Assembly: GCF_020162115.1 (NCBI RefSeq)
Contig: NZ_CP083911.1
Span: 372,001-436,000, forward strand
Direction of reading: 5' to 3'
DNA length: 64,000 nucleotides
Source: Tepidimonas taiwanensis
Lineage (GTDB): Bacteria; Pseudomonadota; Gammaproteobacteria; Burkholderiales; Burkholderiaceae_C
The position numbers and the translations under genes were made by a program. The number at the start of each line of letters is the position of its first letter. Position 1 is the stretch's first letter. The notes under the pieces are model-generated. The model was given only the letters and a program-made list of their open reading frames with translations. It ran no database searches and had not been told where the DNA came from. Of the stretch, positions 8,680-16,501 are shown one piece after another.

Positions 8680-9687
8680 TACTGCAGCTGCCGCCGAAAC
8701 TCACCAAAGCCCATATCGGCAATGGAGCGGGCCAGGTGGCGGTTGCGCACCATGCCTCGGACGCTGAGGTCTTCGATGCCGATGGTGTGAAACCGCCGAG
8801 TCAGCTCCGCCGTGAGCTTGTGCAGCGCGTCGCGCCGGATGTTGGCGATTCTCGCGTGCAACCGGGCGAGCTTGGCTTTCGCTTTGACCCAGTTGCGCGA
8901 GCCTTTGCGCTTGCGGCTCAGGCGCTTGCCCAATTGGCGCAGCCGCCGCAAGAGCGACTGCAAGGGCTTGGGCCCTTCGATTTTCTCTCCTGTGGAGAGC
9001 GTCGCCAGCGCCGACACCCCCAGATCCACGCCGACGGCGCCTTGGTTTTCGGCGGGGCGTTTGGGTTGGCAATCGGTGTCGATCGCAATGCTGGCGAACC
9101 AGCGGCCGGCTTCGCGGGAGATGGTGGCCGAGACGATGTGGCCCTCAAAGCGCAACGCCTCGCGCATACGCACCCAGCCGAGATTGGGAATGCGTATGCG
9201 GCAGCCGTCGATGTCGAACTGGTCGTTGGCAAGCGTAAAGCGATCGTGCGTGCCTTTTTTGCGAAACTGCGGATAGCGTGCGCGCCCGGCGAAGAAGTTC
9301 TTGAACGCTTCGCCCAGTTGGATGATGGCCATTTGCGGGGCGCACTTGGTGACCTCGAGCATCCAAGGAAAGCGCTCGCGCTTGATGGCGTTGAGTTGCC
9401 GACGCAGTGCTGCTTGCGAGGGCTTGGGCAGGGTGTTGTCGGCCTTCCAGGCCTCGTACTGGCGTTTCCATTCAGCGAGCGCCCAGTTGTAGGCGAACCG
9501 CGCCACGCCCGCGGCCTTGGCAAAATAGGTCGCCTGCACGTTATTCGGATCGAGCGCGATTTTGTGGGCGATCAGCATGATGGCGCTTTTGGGCCCCGCA
9601 GTGTTTGCGGGAAAGCGTTGCAGAACATGCAAAAAATTGTAGAGCAAAAAGCAAAAACGCGCAAGTGTTGGTCAAGCAGTTCGAGCC

Positions 9688-9710
9688 CTCGCGGGTTGCC
9701 GATTTTCAAG
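9688..9710 (-). pseudogene. tRNA-Ser(UGA) middle fragment: anticodon loop, 3-prime anticodon stem, start of variable arm
   Basis: Read on the minus strand this is CTTGAAA, the whole 7-nt anticodon loop with UGA anticodon, then ATCGG, which pairs with CCGGT of the 5-prime piece at 16509-16513 (one G-T wobble), then CAACCCGCGAG, the 5-prime half and tetraloop of the variable arm. Joining it to 6691 gives the arm AACCC-GCGA-GGGTT with a perfect five-pair stem. The sequence on the other side of the loop (9711 onward) no longer matches a tRNA. This is the expected product of recombination within the anticodon loop. Confidence 0.8.
9704..9710. other. Candidate attachment core, left (TTTCAAG)
   Basis: Seven bases equal to the anticodon loop of tRNA-Ser(UGA). 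The right-hand copy is at 16502-16508. Tyrosine recombinases that target tRNA genes often cross over in a 7-bp anticodon-loop core, so the repeat is a plausible attR core; the partner is the attL core. The flanks differ on one side of each copy, as expected for attL and attR. Confidence 0.6.
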
Positions 9711-9725
9711 TTTACCCCAGCTCGT

Positions 9726-9739
9726 TTTGGCGTAGCTAG
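9726..9739. repeat. 14-bp direct repeat near the left attachment core
   Basis: TTTGGCGTAGCTAG occurs here and again at 11437-11447 plus 12532-12534, where it is now split by an IS481 copy. In the sequence without insertions the two copies are 73 bp apart and start 16 bp from the core. Such spaced repeats beside a core could be arm-type binding sites for a recombinase; this is inference only. Confidence 0.45.
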
Positions 9740-9785
9740 AACCAGCTTTATTTAGCCATAACAGCCTTTGCGAATCAACGACTTA

Positions 9786-11417
9786 GTCGCCCCTGAAATA
9801 TTCATAACAGCATGATTTTTCTTGTGTTATTGTCTGTTTGCGAGTACAATTTCCCCCAGATTTGATGGTCTGATGCGCCGTTTTCTGGGAGTTTTGCGAT
9901 GTTTGCCTGCCCCGCCACCGAGGACTTCTTCCGCGCCCGGCTCGATCAGATGATCGACCTGCGCCATCCGCTGGCGGTGTTGTCCTCACGCATGCCGTGG
10001 CAGGAGTTGGAAGCAAGGCTGTCGCACCTGTTCATGCGCAAAGCGCGCGCAGGTGTCGCGATGCCCGATCTGGACCTCTTTGGCGAATCTCCGGTGCGCG
10101 CAGCTCGGGCGTCCAACGCAGGCCGACCCCGCGTGCCGCTGCGCGTGATGATCGCGCTGCTGTATCTGAAGCACGCCTTCAACGAGTCGGACGAAGGGGT
10201 GGTCGAGCGCTGGGGCGAAACCCCCACATGGCAGTTCTTCTCGGGGCGGGCGTACTTTGAACATCGCCGGCCGTGCGACGCCACGACGCTGGTGAAGTTT
10301 CGCCGGCTGCTGGGCGAAGAAGGCGTGGAAGAACTCTTGGCGCAGACCATCAACGTGGCGGTGGAAACCGGACTCATCAAGCCGCAGGAACTCAAGCGCG
10401 TGGTGGTGGACACCACCGTACAACCCAAGGCGGTGGCGCACCCCACCGACAGCCGGCTGCTGGAGACGGCACGCACCAAGCTGGTGGAGGCGGCCAAGGC
10501 CGCCGGCATCGCCTTGAAGCAGACCTTTGCCAAGGAAGGCAAGGAGCTGGCCCGCAAGGCAGGACGCTATGCGCACGCGCGGCAGTTTGCGCGCATGCGC
10601 CGGGTCATCAAGCGCCAGCGCACGATCGTGGCCAGGCTGCAGCGCGAGATCGAGCGCAAGGCCAGCCGCCTGGGGCAGGCCATCCAGAGTGCTCTTGGCC
10701 ACACCCTCAACAAGGCGGCGCGTCTGGTGGCGCAGACTGCCAACCGAAAGACCGCCGACGGGACTCGAAAGCTCTACGCCTGGCACGCGCCGGAGGTGGA
10801 GTGCATCAACAAGGGCAAGGCCCGCTGCCCTTACGAGTTCGGCGTCAAGGTCGGCATTGCCAGCACCCTGAAGCACAGCCTCATCGTCGCAGCCCGGGCC
10901 TTCCATGGCAACCCCTACGACGGGCACACGCTGCAAGCGCAGCTGGAGCAGGCCACGATCCTGATGCAGGACACTGGCATCAAGCCCAGCACAGCGTTTG
11001 CCGATCTGGGCTACCGCGGGGTGGAAGCCGACATTGCGGATGTGCGCCTGGTGCACCGCGGCAAGATCAAGCGCCTCACGCAGCAGGAGCGCAAGCTGCT
11101 CAAGCGCCGCCAGGCCATCGAGCCGGTCATCGGGCACTTGAAGCAGGATCACCGCATGGACAGGTGCCACCTCAAGGGCGAGCAGGGTGACCGGCTGCAC
11201 GCGGTGCTGTGCGCGGCGGGCTACAACATCCGCTGGCTGCTGCGCATGATCACGAAGAAGGGCGTGCCCTTCTTGAGGCGAGCTTTTTTGCGCCTCATTG
11301 CGGCCGTGCGCCTCATCGGCCGGTGGCTCGCCCAGCGGCGGCCAACCGAGTCCAGTGGCGCCAACCCTGCCCAGCTGCGGCTAAGGGCGGCGTGAAAATG
11401 AATTTTTCAGGGACGAC
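9786..11417 (+). mobile_element. IS5-like insertion sequence, copy 2 (1632 bp)
   Basis: It has the same 1632-bp length and ends as copies 1 and 3 and the opposite orientation to copy 1. The 6-bp target duplication GACTTA is at 9780-9785 and 11418-11423. It lies in non-coding DNA near the left end of the putative integrative element, 30 bp from the IS481 copy that follows. Confidence 0.93.
9899..11395 (+). CDS. IS5-family DDE transposase (copy 2)
   Basis: A full-length transposase of 498 residues, identical in protein to copies 1 and 3; domains are as described for the gene at 7070-8566. The start ATG follows GGGAGTTTTGCG. It appears intact and could be a source of further transposition. Its downstream IS end supplies the stop codon for the neighbouring convergent IS481 transposase (11407-12402). 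Confidence 0.92.
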   Translation: MFACPATEDFFRARLDQMIDLRHPLAVLSSRMPWQELEARLSHLFMRKARAGVAMPDLDLFGESPVRAARASNAGRPRVPLRVMIALLYLKHAFNESDEGVVERWGETPTWQFFSGRAYFEHRRPCDATTLVKFRRLLGEEGVEELLAQTINVAVETGLIKPQELKRVVVDTTVQPKAVAHPTDSRLLETARTKLVEAAKAAGIALKQTFAKEGKELARKAGRYAHARQFARMRRVIKRQRTIVARLQREIERKASRLGQAIQSALGHTLNKAARLVAQTANRKTADGTRKLYAWHAPEVECINKGKARCPYEFGVKVGIASTLKHSLIVAARAFHGNPYDGHTLQAQLEQATILMQDTGIKPSTAFADLGYRGVEADIADVRLVHRGKIKRLTQQERKLLKRRQAIEPVIGHLKQDHRMDRCHLKGEQGDRLHAVLCAAGYNIRWLLRMITKKGVPFLRRAFLRLIAAVRLIGRWLAQRRPTESSGANPAQLRLRAA

Positions 11418-12402
11418 GACTTATCGTCGTTGCGCGTTTGGCGTAGCTGTCACATCCCGGATGATCATATGGCCGTTTTTGGAACAGATGCGGGTGTGAC
11501 GTGTACCACTGTTTCATGGCCTGCATGGGCGTGAGACCCTTGAGTGCGGCCTGGGGCAGCTGGTGGTTGTAAAGCCAAGCATAGCGCAGCAGGGTCTTCT
11601 CGAGATCCTCGCCGCTGATGAAGTGGTGGCTGCGCAGCACCTCCTCGATGCGGCCGTTGAAGCGCTCTACCATCCCGTTGGTCTGGGGGCGTCGCACGCG
11701 CGTGGTGCGGTGCTCGATGCCGAGTGCCTCGCACAGGCTCTCGAAGGCGTGGGTGGCACTGGGCTGCCCCAGCAGCCGTGCGGTGAACTCCTTGCCATTG
11801 TCTGTGAGGATCTTGTTGATCTTGATCGGGCACGCCGTGAGCAGCGACTTGAGGAAGGCGCGCGCGTTTCTCGCGCTCTTGGAGGCGTACAGGGCAATGA
11901 AGACCCAGCGCGTGGCACGGTCGATGGCCACAAAGAGGTAGCGCCGCCGCGTCTCATCGGCCATTTGCGGCAGGTACTTCACGTCGATATGAATGAAGCC
12001 CGGCTCGTAAGCGGCAAAGGGCTGATGTGCGGGTTTGGGCACCTGGGGCTTGAGGGATCGCAGCGACCCCACGCCGTGGCGTCGCAAGCAGCGATCCAGT
12101 CCCGAGCGCGACACGTCAGGACAGACGAACTCGCGCATGACCGACAGCAGATCATCCAGCGGCAGCAGCAGCGTCTTGCGCAGCTCCACTGCAATGGCCT
12201 CCTGCGCCGGGGTCATGGTGGTACGCAGCCGGTGCGGGGTGTGGGAGCGATCCAGAAAATCCTCGCGGCGCTTCCACTTGTACACCGTCATGAGCGAAAC
12301 GCCGTAACGCTCAGCCAACACCGCAGCCGGCTCATCCGACAGCGCGATCTCGCGCCGTATGGCTGGCGTTGTACGCGCCAGGGCATGCAGCTTGATGTTC
12401 AT
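11407..12402 (-). CDS. IS481-family transposase (copy A, read-through end)
   Basis: DDE-type transposase with an N-terminal helix-turn-helix (AVLAERYGVSLMTVYKWKRR, about residues 28-47) and an rve integrase core: Asp in HIDVKYLPQ, Asp in ILTDNGKEF and Glu in NGMVERFNGRIEEV. The product is 331 residues, 12 longer than copy B, because the element has no in-frame stop before its end at 11448. Translation runs through the target duplication and stops inside the end of the neighbouring IS5-like copy. The catalytic core is the same in both copies, so this tail is probably harmless. Confidence 0.9.
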   Translation of the reverse strand: MNIKLHALARTTPAIRREIALSDEPAAVLAERYGVSLMTVYKWKRREDFLDRSHTPHRLRTTMTPAQEAIAVELRKTLLLPLDDLLSVMREFVCPDVSRSGLDRCLRRHGVGSLRSLKPQVPKPAHQPFAAYEPGFIHIDVKYLPQMADETRRRYLFVAIDRATRWVFIALYASKSARNARAFLKSLLTACPIKINKILTDNGKEFTARLLGQPSATHAFESLCEALGIEHRTTRVRRPQTNGMVERFNGRIEEVLRSHHFISGEDLEKTLLRYAWLYNHQLPQAALKGLTPMQAMKQWYTSHPHLFQKRPYDHPGCDSYAKRATTISRRP

Positions 12403-12525
12403 GAGGGCATCTCCCGATGATGGTCGTCAACGCCTTGACCCGCTGCCCAGCAGCTCGCGCAGAACGCTTACCGCCAGCAGGTACGCATGGCGTGATGGCA
12501 CTATCCAATCATCCGGGATGCGACA
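11448..12525 (-). mobile_element. IS481-family insertion sequence, copy A (1078 bp)
   Basis: The element has ends TGTCRCATCCCGGATGAT in inverted orientation, of the TGT...ACA type. The 6-bp target duplication CGTAGC is at 11442-11447 and 12526-12531. It splits the second copy of the 14-bp repeat TTTGGCGTAGCTAG. Length and ends match copy B at 15031-16108. Confidence 0.93.
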
Positions 12526-12531
12526 CGTAGC

Positions 12532-12660
12532 TAGGGCGTCCCGGTTCCGGCGCTTCACCTGATCGCGTTCCACGAATCAGGCGCTACTTGGGCACAGCTC
12601 AACAGCGATAATGCTGCAAGTGTTTGATATTTTTAACTGTTTAGAGGCTTCAACGCTTGT
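12532..12660. other. Non-coding remnant of the small integrative element
   Basis: About 130 bp between IS481 copy A and the end of the protease pseudogene. It contains the imperfect inverted repeat GCGCCTGATTCGTGG...CAGGTGAAGCGC (partly around 12550-12585) and an AT-rich stretch (TTTGATATTTTTAACTG). I see no gene. The hairpin followed at some distance by T runs could act as a terminator for the minus-strand protease gene, but this is weak. Confidence 0.4.
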
Positions 12661-12872
12661 TTACTGCGCAGTGGACGCAAGTGCGGACGTATCGACGTTG
12701 TGCGCCTTGAGGAAGGCTTAGATGGTCTCGACTACAGTTCGGGCCTTGAACACGATGCCGAGGTCAATCATTTCCTGCTGTTGCGCCATCGGCTGCACCT
12801 GCGTCGGAATTGGCACAGGGACAATCTGGTTTAGGTGCGTGCGGAAGAAAACAGCAGCAATGACCCCAACGA

Positions 12873-14504
12873 GTCGCCCCTGAAATATTCATAACAGCAT
12901 GATTTTTCTTGTGTTATTGTCTGTTTGCGAGTACAATTTCCCCCAGATTTGATGGTCTGATGCGCCGTTTTCTGGGAGTTTTGCGATGTTTGCCTGCCCC
13001 GCCACCGAGGACTTCTTCCGCGCCCGGCTCGATCAGATGATCGACCTGCGCCATCCGCTGGCGGTGTTGTCCTCACGCATGCCGTGGCAGGAGTTGGAAG
13101 CAAGGCTGTCGCACCTGTTCATGCGCAAAGCGCGCGCAGGTGTCGCGATGCCCGATCTGGACCTCTTTGGCGAATCTCCGGTGCGCGCAGCTCGGGCGTC
13201 CAACGCAGGCCGACCCCGCGTGCCGCTGCGCGTGATGATCGCGCTGCTGTATCTGAAGCACGCCTTCAACGAGTCGGACGAAGGGGTGGTCGAGCGCTGG
13301 GGCGAAACCCCCACATGGCAGTTCTTCTCGGGGCGGGCGTACTTTGAACATCGCCGGCCGTGCGACGCCACGACGCTGGTGAAGTTTCGCCGGCTGCTGG
13401 GCGAAGAAGGCGTGGAAGAACTCTTGGCGCAGACCATCAACGTGGCGGTGGAAACCGGACTCATCAAGCCGCAGGAACTCAAGCGCGTGGTGGTGGACAC
13501 CACCGTACAACCCAAGGCGGTGGCGCACCCCACCGACAGCCGGCTGCTGGAGACGGCACGCACCAAGCTGGTGGAGGCGGCCAAGGCCGCCGGCATCGCC
13601 TTGAAGCAGACCTTTGCCAAGGAAGGCAAGGAGCTGGCCCGCAAGGCAGGACGCTATGCGCACGCGCGGCAGTTTGCGCGCATGCGCCGGGTCATCAAGC
13701 GCCAGCGCACGATCGTGGCCAGGCTGCAGCGCGAGATCGAGCGCAAGGCCAGCCGCCTGGGGCAGGCCATCCAGAGTGCTCTTGGCCACACCCTCAACAA
13801 GGCGGCGCGTCTGGTGGCGCAGACTGCCAACCGAAAGACCGCCGACGGGACTCGAAAGCTCTACGCCTGGCACGCGCCGGAGGTGGAGTGCATCAACAAG
13901 GGCAAGGCCCGCTGCCCTTACGAGTTCGGCGTCAAGGTCGGCATTGCCAGCACCCTGAAGCACAGCCTCATCGTCGCAGCCCGGGCCTTCCATGGCAACC
14001 CCTACGACGGGCACACGCTGCAAGCGCAGCTGGAGCAGGCCACGATCCTGATGCAGGACACTGGCATCAAGCCCAGCACAGCGTTTGCCGATCTGGGCTA
14101 CCGCGGGGTGGAAGCCGACATTGCGGATGTGCGCCTGGTGCACCGCGGCAAGATCAAGCGCCTCACGCAGCAGGAGCGCAAGCTGCTCAAGCGCCGCCAG
14201 GCCATCGAGCCGGTCATCGGGCACTTGAAGCAGGATCACCGCATGGACAGGTGCCACCTCAAGGGCGAGCAGGGTGACCGGCTGCACGCGGTGCTGTGCG
14301 CGGCGGGCTACAACATCCGCTGGCTGCTGCGCATGATCACGAAGAAGGGCGTGCCCTTCTTGAGGCGAGCTTTTTTGCGCCTCATTGCGGCCGTGCGCCT
14401 CATCGGCCGGTGGCTCGCCCAGCGGCGGCCAACCGAGTCCAGTGGCGCCAACCCTGCCCAGCTGCGGCTAAGGGCGGCGTGAAAATGAATTTTTCAGGGA
14501 CGAC
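12873..14504 (+). mobile_element. IS5-like insertion sequence, copy 3 (1632 bp)
   Basis: It has the same length and ends as copies 1 and 2. The 6-bp target duplication CAACGA is at 12867-12872 and 14505-14510. It is inserted in the protease pseudogene, in the part coding for the segment after the catalytic Ser. Confidence 0.93.
12986..14482 (+). CDS. IS5-family DDE transposase (copy 3)
   Basis: A full-length transposase of 498 residues, identical in protein to the two other copies; see the gene at 7070-8566 for domains. Copies 2 and 3 are in direct orientation 3087 bp apart, so homologous recombination between them could delete the DNA between. Confidence 0.92.
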   Translation: MFACPATEDFFRARLDQMIDLRHPLAVLSSRMPWQELEARLSHLFMRKARAGVAMPDLDLFGESPVRAARASNAGRPRVPLRVMIALLYLKHAFNESDEGVVERWGETPTWQFFSGRAYFEHRRPCDATTLVKFRRLLGEEGVEELLAQTINVAVETGLIKPQELKRVVVDTTVQPKAVAHPTDSRLLETARTKLVEAAKAAGIALKQTFAKEGKELARKAGRYAHARQFARMRRVIKRQRTIVARLQREIERKASRLGQAIQSALGHTLNKAARLVAQTANRKTADGTRKLYAWHAPEVECINKGKARCPYEFGVKVGIASTLKHSLIVAARAFHGNPYDGHTLQAQLEQATILMQDTGIKPSTAFADLGYRGVEADIADVRLVHRGKIKRLTQQERKLLKRRQAIEPVIGHLKQDHRMDRCHLKGEQGDRLHAVLCAAGYNIRWLLRMITKKGVPFLRRAFLRLIAAVRLIGRWLAQRRPTESSGANPAQLRLRAA

Positions 14505-15030
14505 CAACGAAGTGAAGGCGGGAGCCGACGACAAGGCCACCGTTCTTTGTTGCGAATGAACCTTGGTTGAGGATGAATACGGGACTTCCGCTCTATCCGC
14601 CGAAAACGGACGCATCAATAAGAAAGCGAGGCGAGCCTTCAAAGTCCACCTCAATTGGACTGGCGGTTGTGCCCCGTCGGGCTACCGGCAGCAGGTTCTT
14701 GCTATCCCACACGCCGTTCGGGTAGCCGATAAAGGTCACCGGCTCGATTGCATCCAACTCCCGAGTCTGCTCCTCGGTGGGAATCATGCTCGTTTCTACG
14801 GCGCGGAAAAACAGATTGGTGCCGTGTTGCTGCTTCACAAATTCGAGCAATGGCGCCAGCGGACAGATCGCAATATCGACGTTTGGGTCAGGATGACCAA
14901 ACCACATATCCGGCCAGTCCTGCGGGCCGACTTTGAGGGTAAAACCATTTCCTTACGTGGGCTGACCGTCCTTCTGCTTAAAGAAAGAAAAGCGCCCCTC
15001 ACGCATGCCCATGACAACGTGTTTGTTAGT

Positions 15031-16108
15031 TGTCGCATCCCGGATGATTGGATAGTGCCATCACGCCATGCGTACCTGCTGGCGGTAAGCGTTCTGCGCG
15101 AGCTGCTGGGCAGCGGGTCAAGGCGTTGACGACCATCATCGGGAGATGCCCTCATGAACATCAAGCTGCATGCCCTGGCGCGTACAACGCCAGCCATACG
15201 GCGCGAGATCGCGCTGTCGGATGAGCCGGCTGCGGTGTTGGCTGAGCGTTACGGCGTTTCGCTCATGACGGTGTACAAGTGGAAGCGCCGCGAGGATTTT
15301 CTGGATCGCTCCCACACCCCGCACCGGCTGCGTACCACCATGACCCCGGCGCAGGAGGCCATTGCAGTGGAGCTGCGCAAGACGCTGCTGCTGCCGCTGG
15401 ATGATCTGCTGTCGGTCATGCGCGAGTTCGTCTGTCCTGACGTGTCGCGCTCGGGACTGGATCGCTGCTTGCGACGCCACGGCGTGGGGTCGCTGCGATC
15501 CCTCAAGCCCCAGGTGCCCAAACCCGCACATCAGCCCTTTGCCGCTTACGAGCCGGGCTTCATTCATATCGACGTGAAGTACCTGCCGCAAATGGCCGAT
15601 GAGACGCGGCGGCGCTACCTCTTTGTGGCCATCGACCGTGCCACGCGCTGGGTCTTCATTGCCCTGTACGCCTCCAAGAGCGCGAGAAACGCGCGCGCCT
15701 TCCTCAAGTCGCTGCTCACGGCGTGCCCGATCAAGATCAACAAGATCCTCACAGACAATGGCAAGGAGTTCACCGCACGGCTGCTGGGGCAGCCCAGTGC
15801 CACCCACGCCTTCGAGAGCCTGTGCGAGGCACTCGGCATCGAGCACCGCACCACGCGCGTGCGACGCCCCCAGACCAACGGGATGGTAGAGCGCTTCAAC
15901 GGCCGCATCGAGGAGGTGCTGCGCAGCCACCACTTCATCAGCGGCGAGGATCTCGAGAAGACCCTGCTGCGCTATGCTTGGCTTTACAACCACCAGCTGC
16001 CCCAGGCCGCACTCAAGGGTCTCACGCCCATGCAGGCCATGAAACAGTGGTACACGTCACACCCGCATCTGTTCCAAAAACGGCCATATGATCATCCGGG
16101 ATGTGACA
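15031..16108 (+). mobile_element. IS481-family insertion sequence, copy B (1078 bp)
   Basis: It has the same 1078-bp length and inverted ends as copy A and the opposite orientation. The 6-bp target duplication GTTAGT is at 15025-15030 and 16109-16114. The insertion is in the protease pseudogene, two codons before the catalytic His codon. Confidence 0.93.
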
Positions 16109-16113
16109 GTTAG
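15154..16113 (+). CDS. IS481-family transposase (copy B)
   Basis: A transposase of 319 residues with the same N-terminal helix-turn-helix and rve catalytic core as copy A. The last codons inside the element read GGA TGT GAC A, and the stop TAG is completed by the target duplication (GTTAGT). The element therefore carries no stop of its own; the C-terminus differs with each insertion site. Confidence 0.9.
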   Translation: MNIKLHALARTTPAIRREIALSDEPAAVLAERYGVSLMTVYKWKRREDFLDRSHTPHRLRTTMTPAQEAIAVELRKTLLLPLDDLLSVMREFVCPDVSRSGLDRCLRRHGVGSLRSLKPQVPKPAHQPFAAYEPGFIHIDVKYLPQMADETRRRYLFVAIDRATRWVFIALYASKSARNARAFLKSLLTACPIKINKILTDNGKEFTARLLGQPSATHAFESLCEALGIEHRTTRVRRPQTNGMVERFNGRIEEVLRSHHFISGEDLEKTLLRYAWLYNHQLPQAALKGLTPMQAMKQWYTSHPHLFQKRPYDHPGCDS

Positions 16114-16293
16114 TGACGACGAACAGCGCCTGCTTGTCGCCTCCGAACTTGTGACCGAAGAAGAACCCGGTGCCTGCACCTTGCGCGCCATCCGCCGTGA
16201 CCGTGTCGATTCTCACCGTGCTGAAGAAAAGTTGTTCGGCGATGGTCTTGGGCTGCATGAAGTCCCCTATAGCGGCATTGCGCCCCGTAGTGA

Positions 16294-16383
16294 TGGCGGT
16301 GGGTCAGGGATTCGAACCCTGGAAGGGGTTGCCCCCTTGCTAGTTTTCAAGACTAGTGCCTTCAACCGCTCGGCCAACCCACC
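16294..16383 (-). tRNA. tRNA-Ser(UGA), intact, carried by the inserted segment
   Basis: A 90-nt tRNA with encoded CCA. The acceptor is GGTGGGT/ACCCACC with discriminator G. The anticodon stem CTAGT/ACTAG encloses the loop CTTGAAA, anticodon TGA at 16347-16349. The long variable arm AAGGGG-GCAA-CCCCTT is typical of serine tRNAs, and the T arm is CAGGG/CCCTG around TTCGAAT. It would read UCA and, by wobble, other UCN codons. Its acceptor, variable arm and T stem differ from the broken host gene, so it is not a local duplicate. It lies 118 bp downstream of the broken 5-prime piece in the same orientation. Confidence 0.95.
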
Positions 16384-16482
16384 TTGTTTCGTTAAGTGCT
16401 AAGAATCTGCTAAACAGTACCTCGTTGGAACACAAGCAGAACGCGATAACACGTTGTTTTTATTCCTTTTTCGACAAATCCC

Positions 16483-16494
16483 TGGTCGAGAGAC
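16483..16494. repeat. Inverted repeat next to the right attachment core
   Basis: GGTCGAGAGACC is a 4-bp stem with a GAGA centre, seven bases from the TTTCAAG core at 16502. It belongs to the inserted DNA, not to the host tRNA, and may be a core-proximal recombinase site or chance. Confidence 0.35.
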
Positions 16495-16501
16495 CACCAG
16501 C

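Larger units (their letters stand above)
6762..9578 (-). pseudogene. tnpB: tnpB (RNA-guided nuclease of IS200/IS605), interrupted by an IS5-like copy
   Basis: Coding parts are 9578-8680 and 7041-6762. Dropping the IS and one 6-bp duplication restores a 392-residue frame with no other defect. The N-terminus (MLIAHKIALDPNN) is typical. RuvC-like residues are visible: Asp in GVDLGVSALATLS, Glu in IGIEDLSVRG, and Asp in ATHDRDINAAIN; the zinc ribbon is CSAC...CPAC. TnpB proteins use an RNA from the element right end as guide to cut the donor site and favour element retention (family knowledge). The insertion separates the first two catalytic residues from the zinc ribbon and the last Asp, so the present gene should be inactive. 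Confidence 0.88.
6692..9687 (-). mobile_element. TnpB-only IS200/IS605-family element inserted in the tRNA-Ser variable arm
   Basis: The element is about 1.36 kb without the IS5-like copy that later landed in it. It carries tnpB but no tnpA, like the IS1341 group. The right end (minus strand, 6692-6760) has a compact hairpin, CTCATT/AATGAG around 6705-6727, and a GC-rich inverted repeat GCCGCAAGGCGGC just after tnpB. The left end is 9579-9687. Boundaries were set by comparing flanks with the expected tRNA: removing 6692-9687 leaves a perfect variable arm AACCC-GCGA-GGGTT, with an ambiguity of one or two G residues. No target duplication is seen, as expected for this family. Confidence 0.75.
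12661..16258 (-). pseudogene. Trypsin-like serine protease gene, broken by two ISs and three nonsense codons
   Basis: Joining 16258-16109, 15024-14511 and 12872-12661 (dropping the extra target copies) gives one frame of 292 codons without any frameshift. The product would be a trypsin-like peptidase: glycine-rich GAGTGFFFG, catalytic His in VVTNKHVV, Asp in HPDPNVDIAICPL, conserved FIGYPNGVWD, and the Ser motif SGSPVF. Three in-frame stops remain: TAA at 14953-14955, TAG at 14593-14595 directly before SGSP, and TAA at 12718-12720. The frame is minus strand, starting 36 bp after the intact tRNA-Ser. It was probably a passenger gene of the integrative element; its role is unknown. Confidence 0.8.

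Noticed and set aside
14593..14955. Stop-codon recoding of the protease gene by the adjacent tRNA
   Set aside because: The tRNA anticodon is UGA (reads UCA), which does not read UAA or UAG, and the gene is also broken by two ISs; simple pseudogene decay explains it.
6692..16501. Self-splicing group I or II intron in the tRNA as explanation of the split
   Set aside because: The interruptions contain ISs, a TnpB element, a second tRNA and a protease gene with clear target duplications; no intron core or reverse transcriptase/homing endonuclease is seen.
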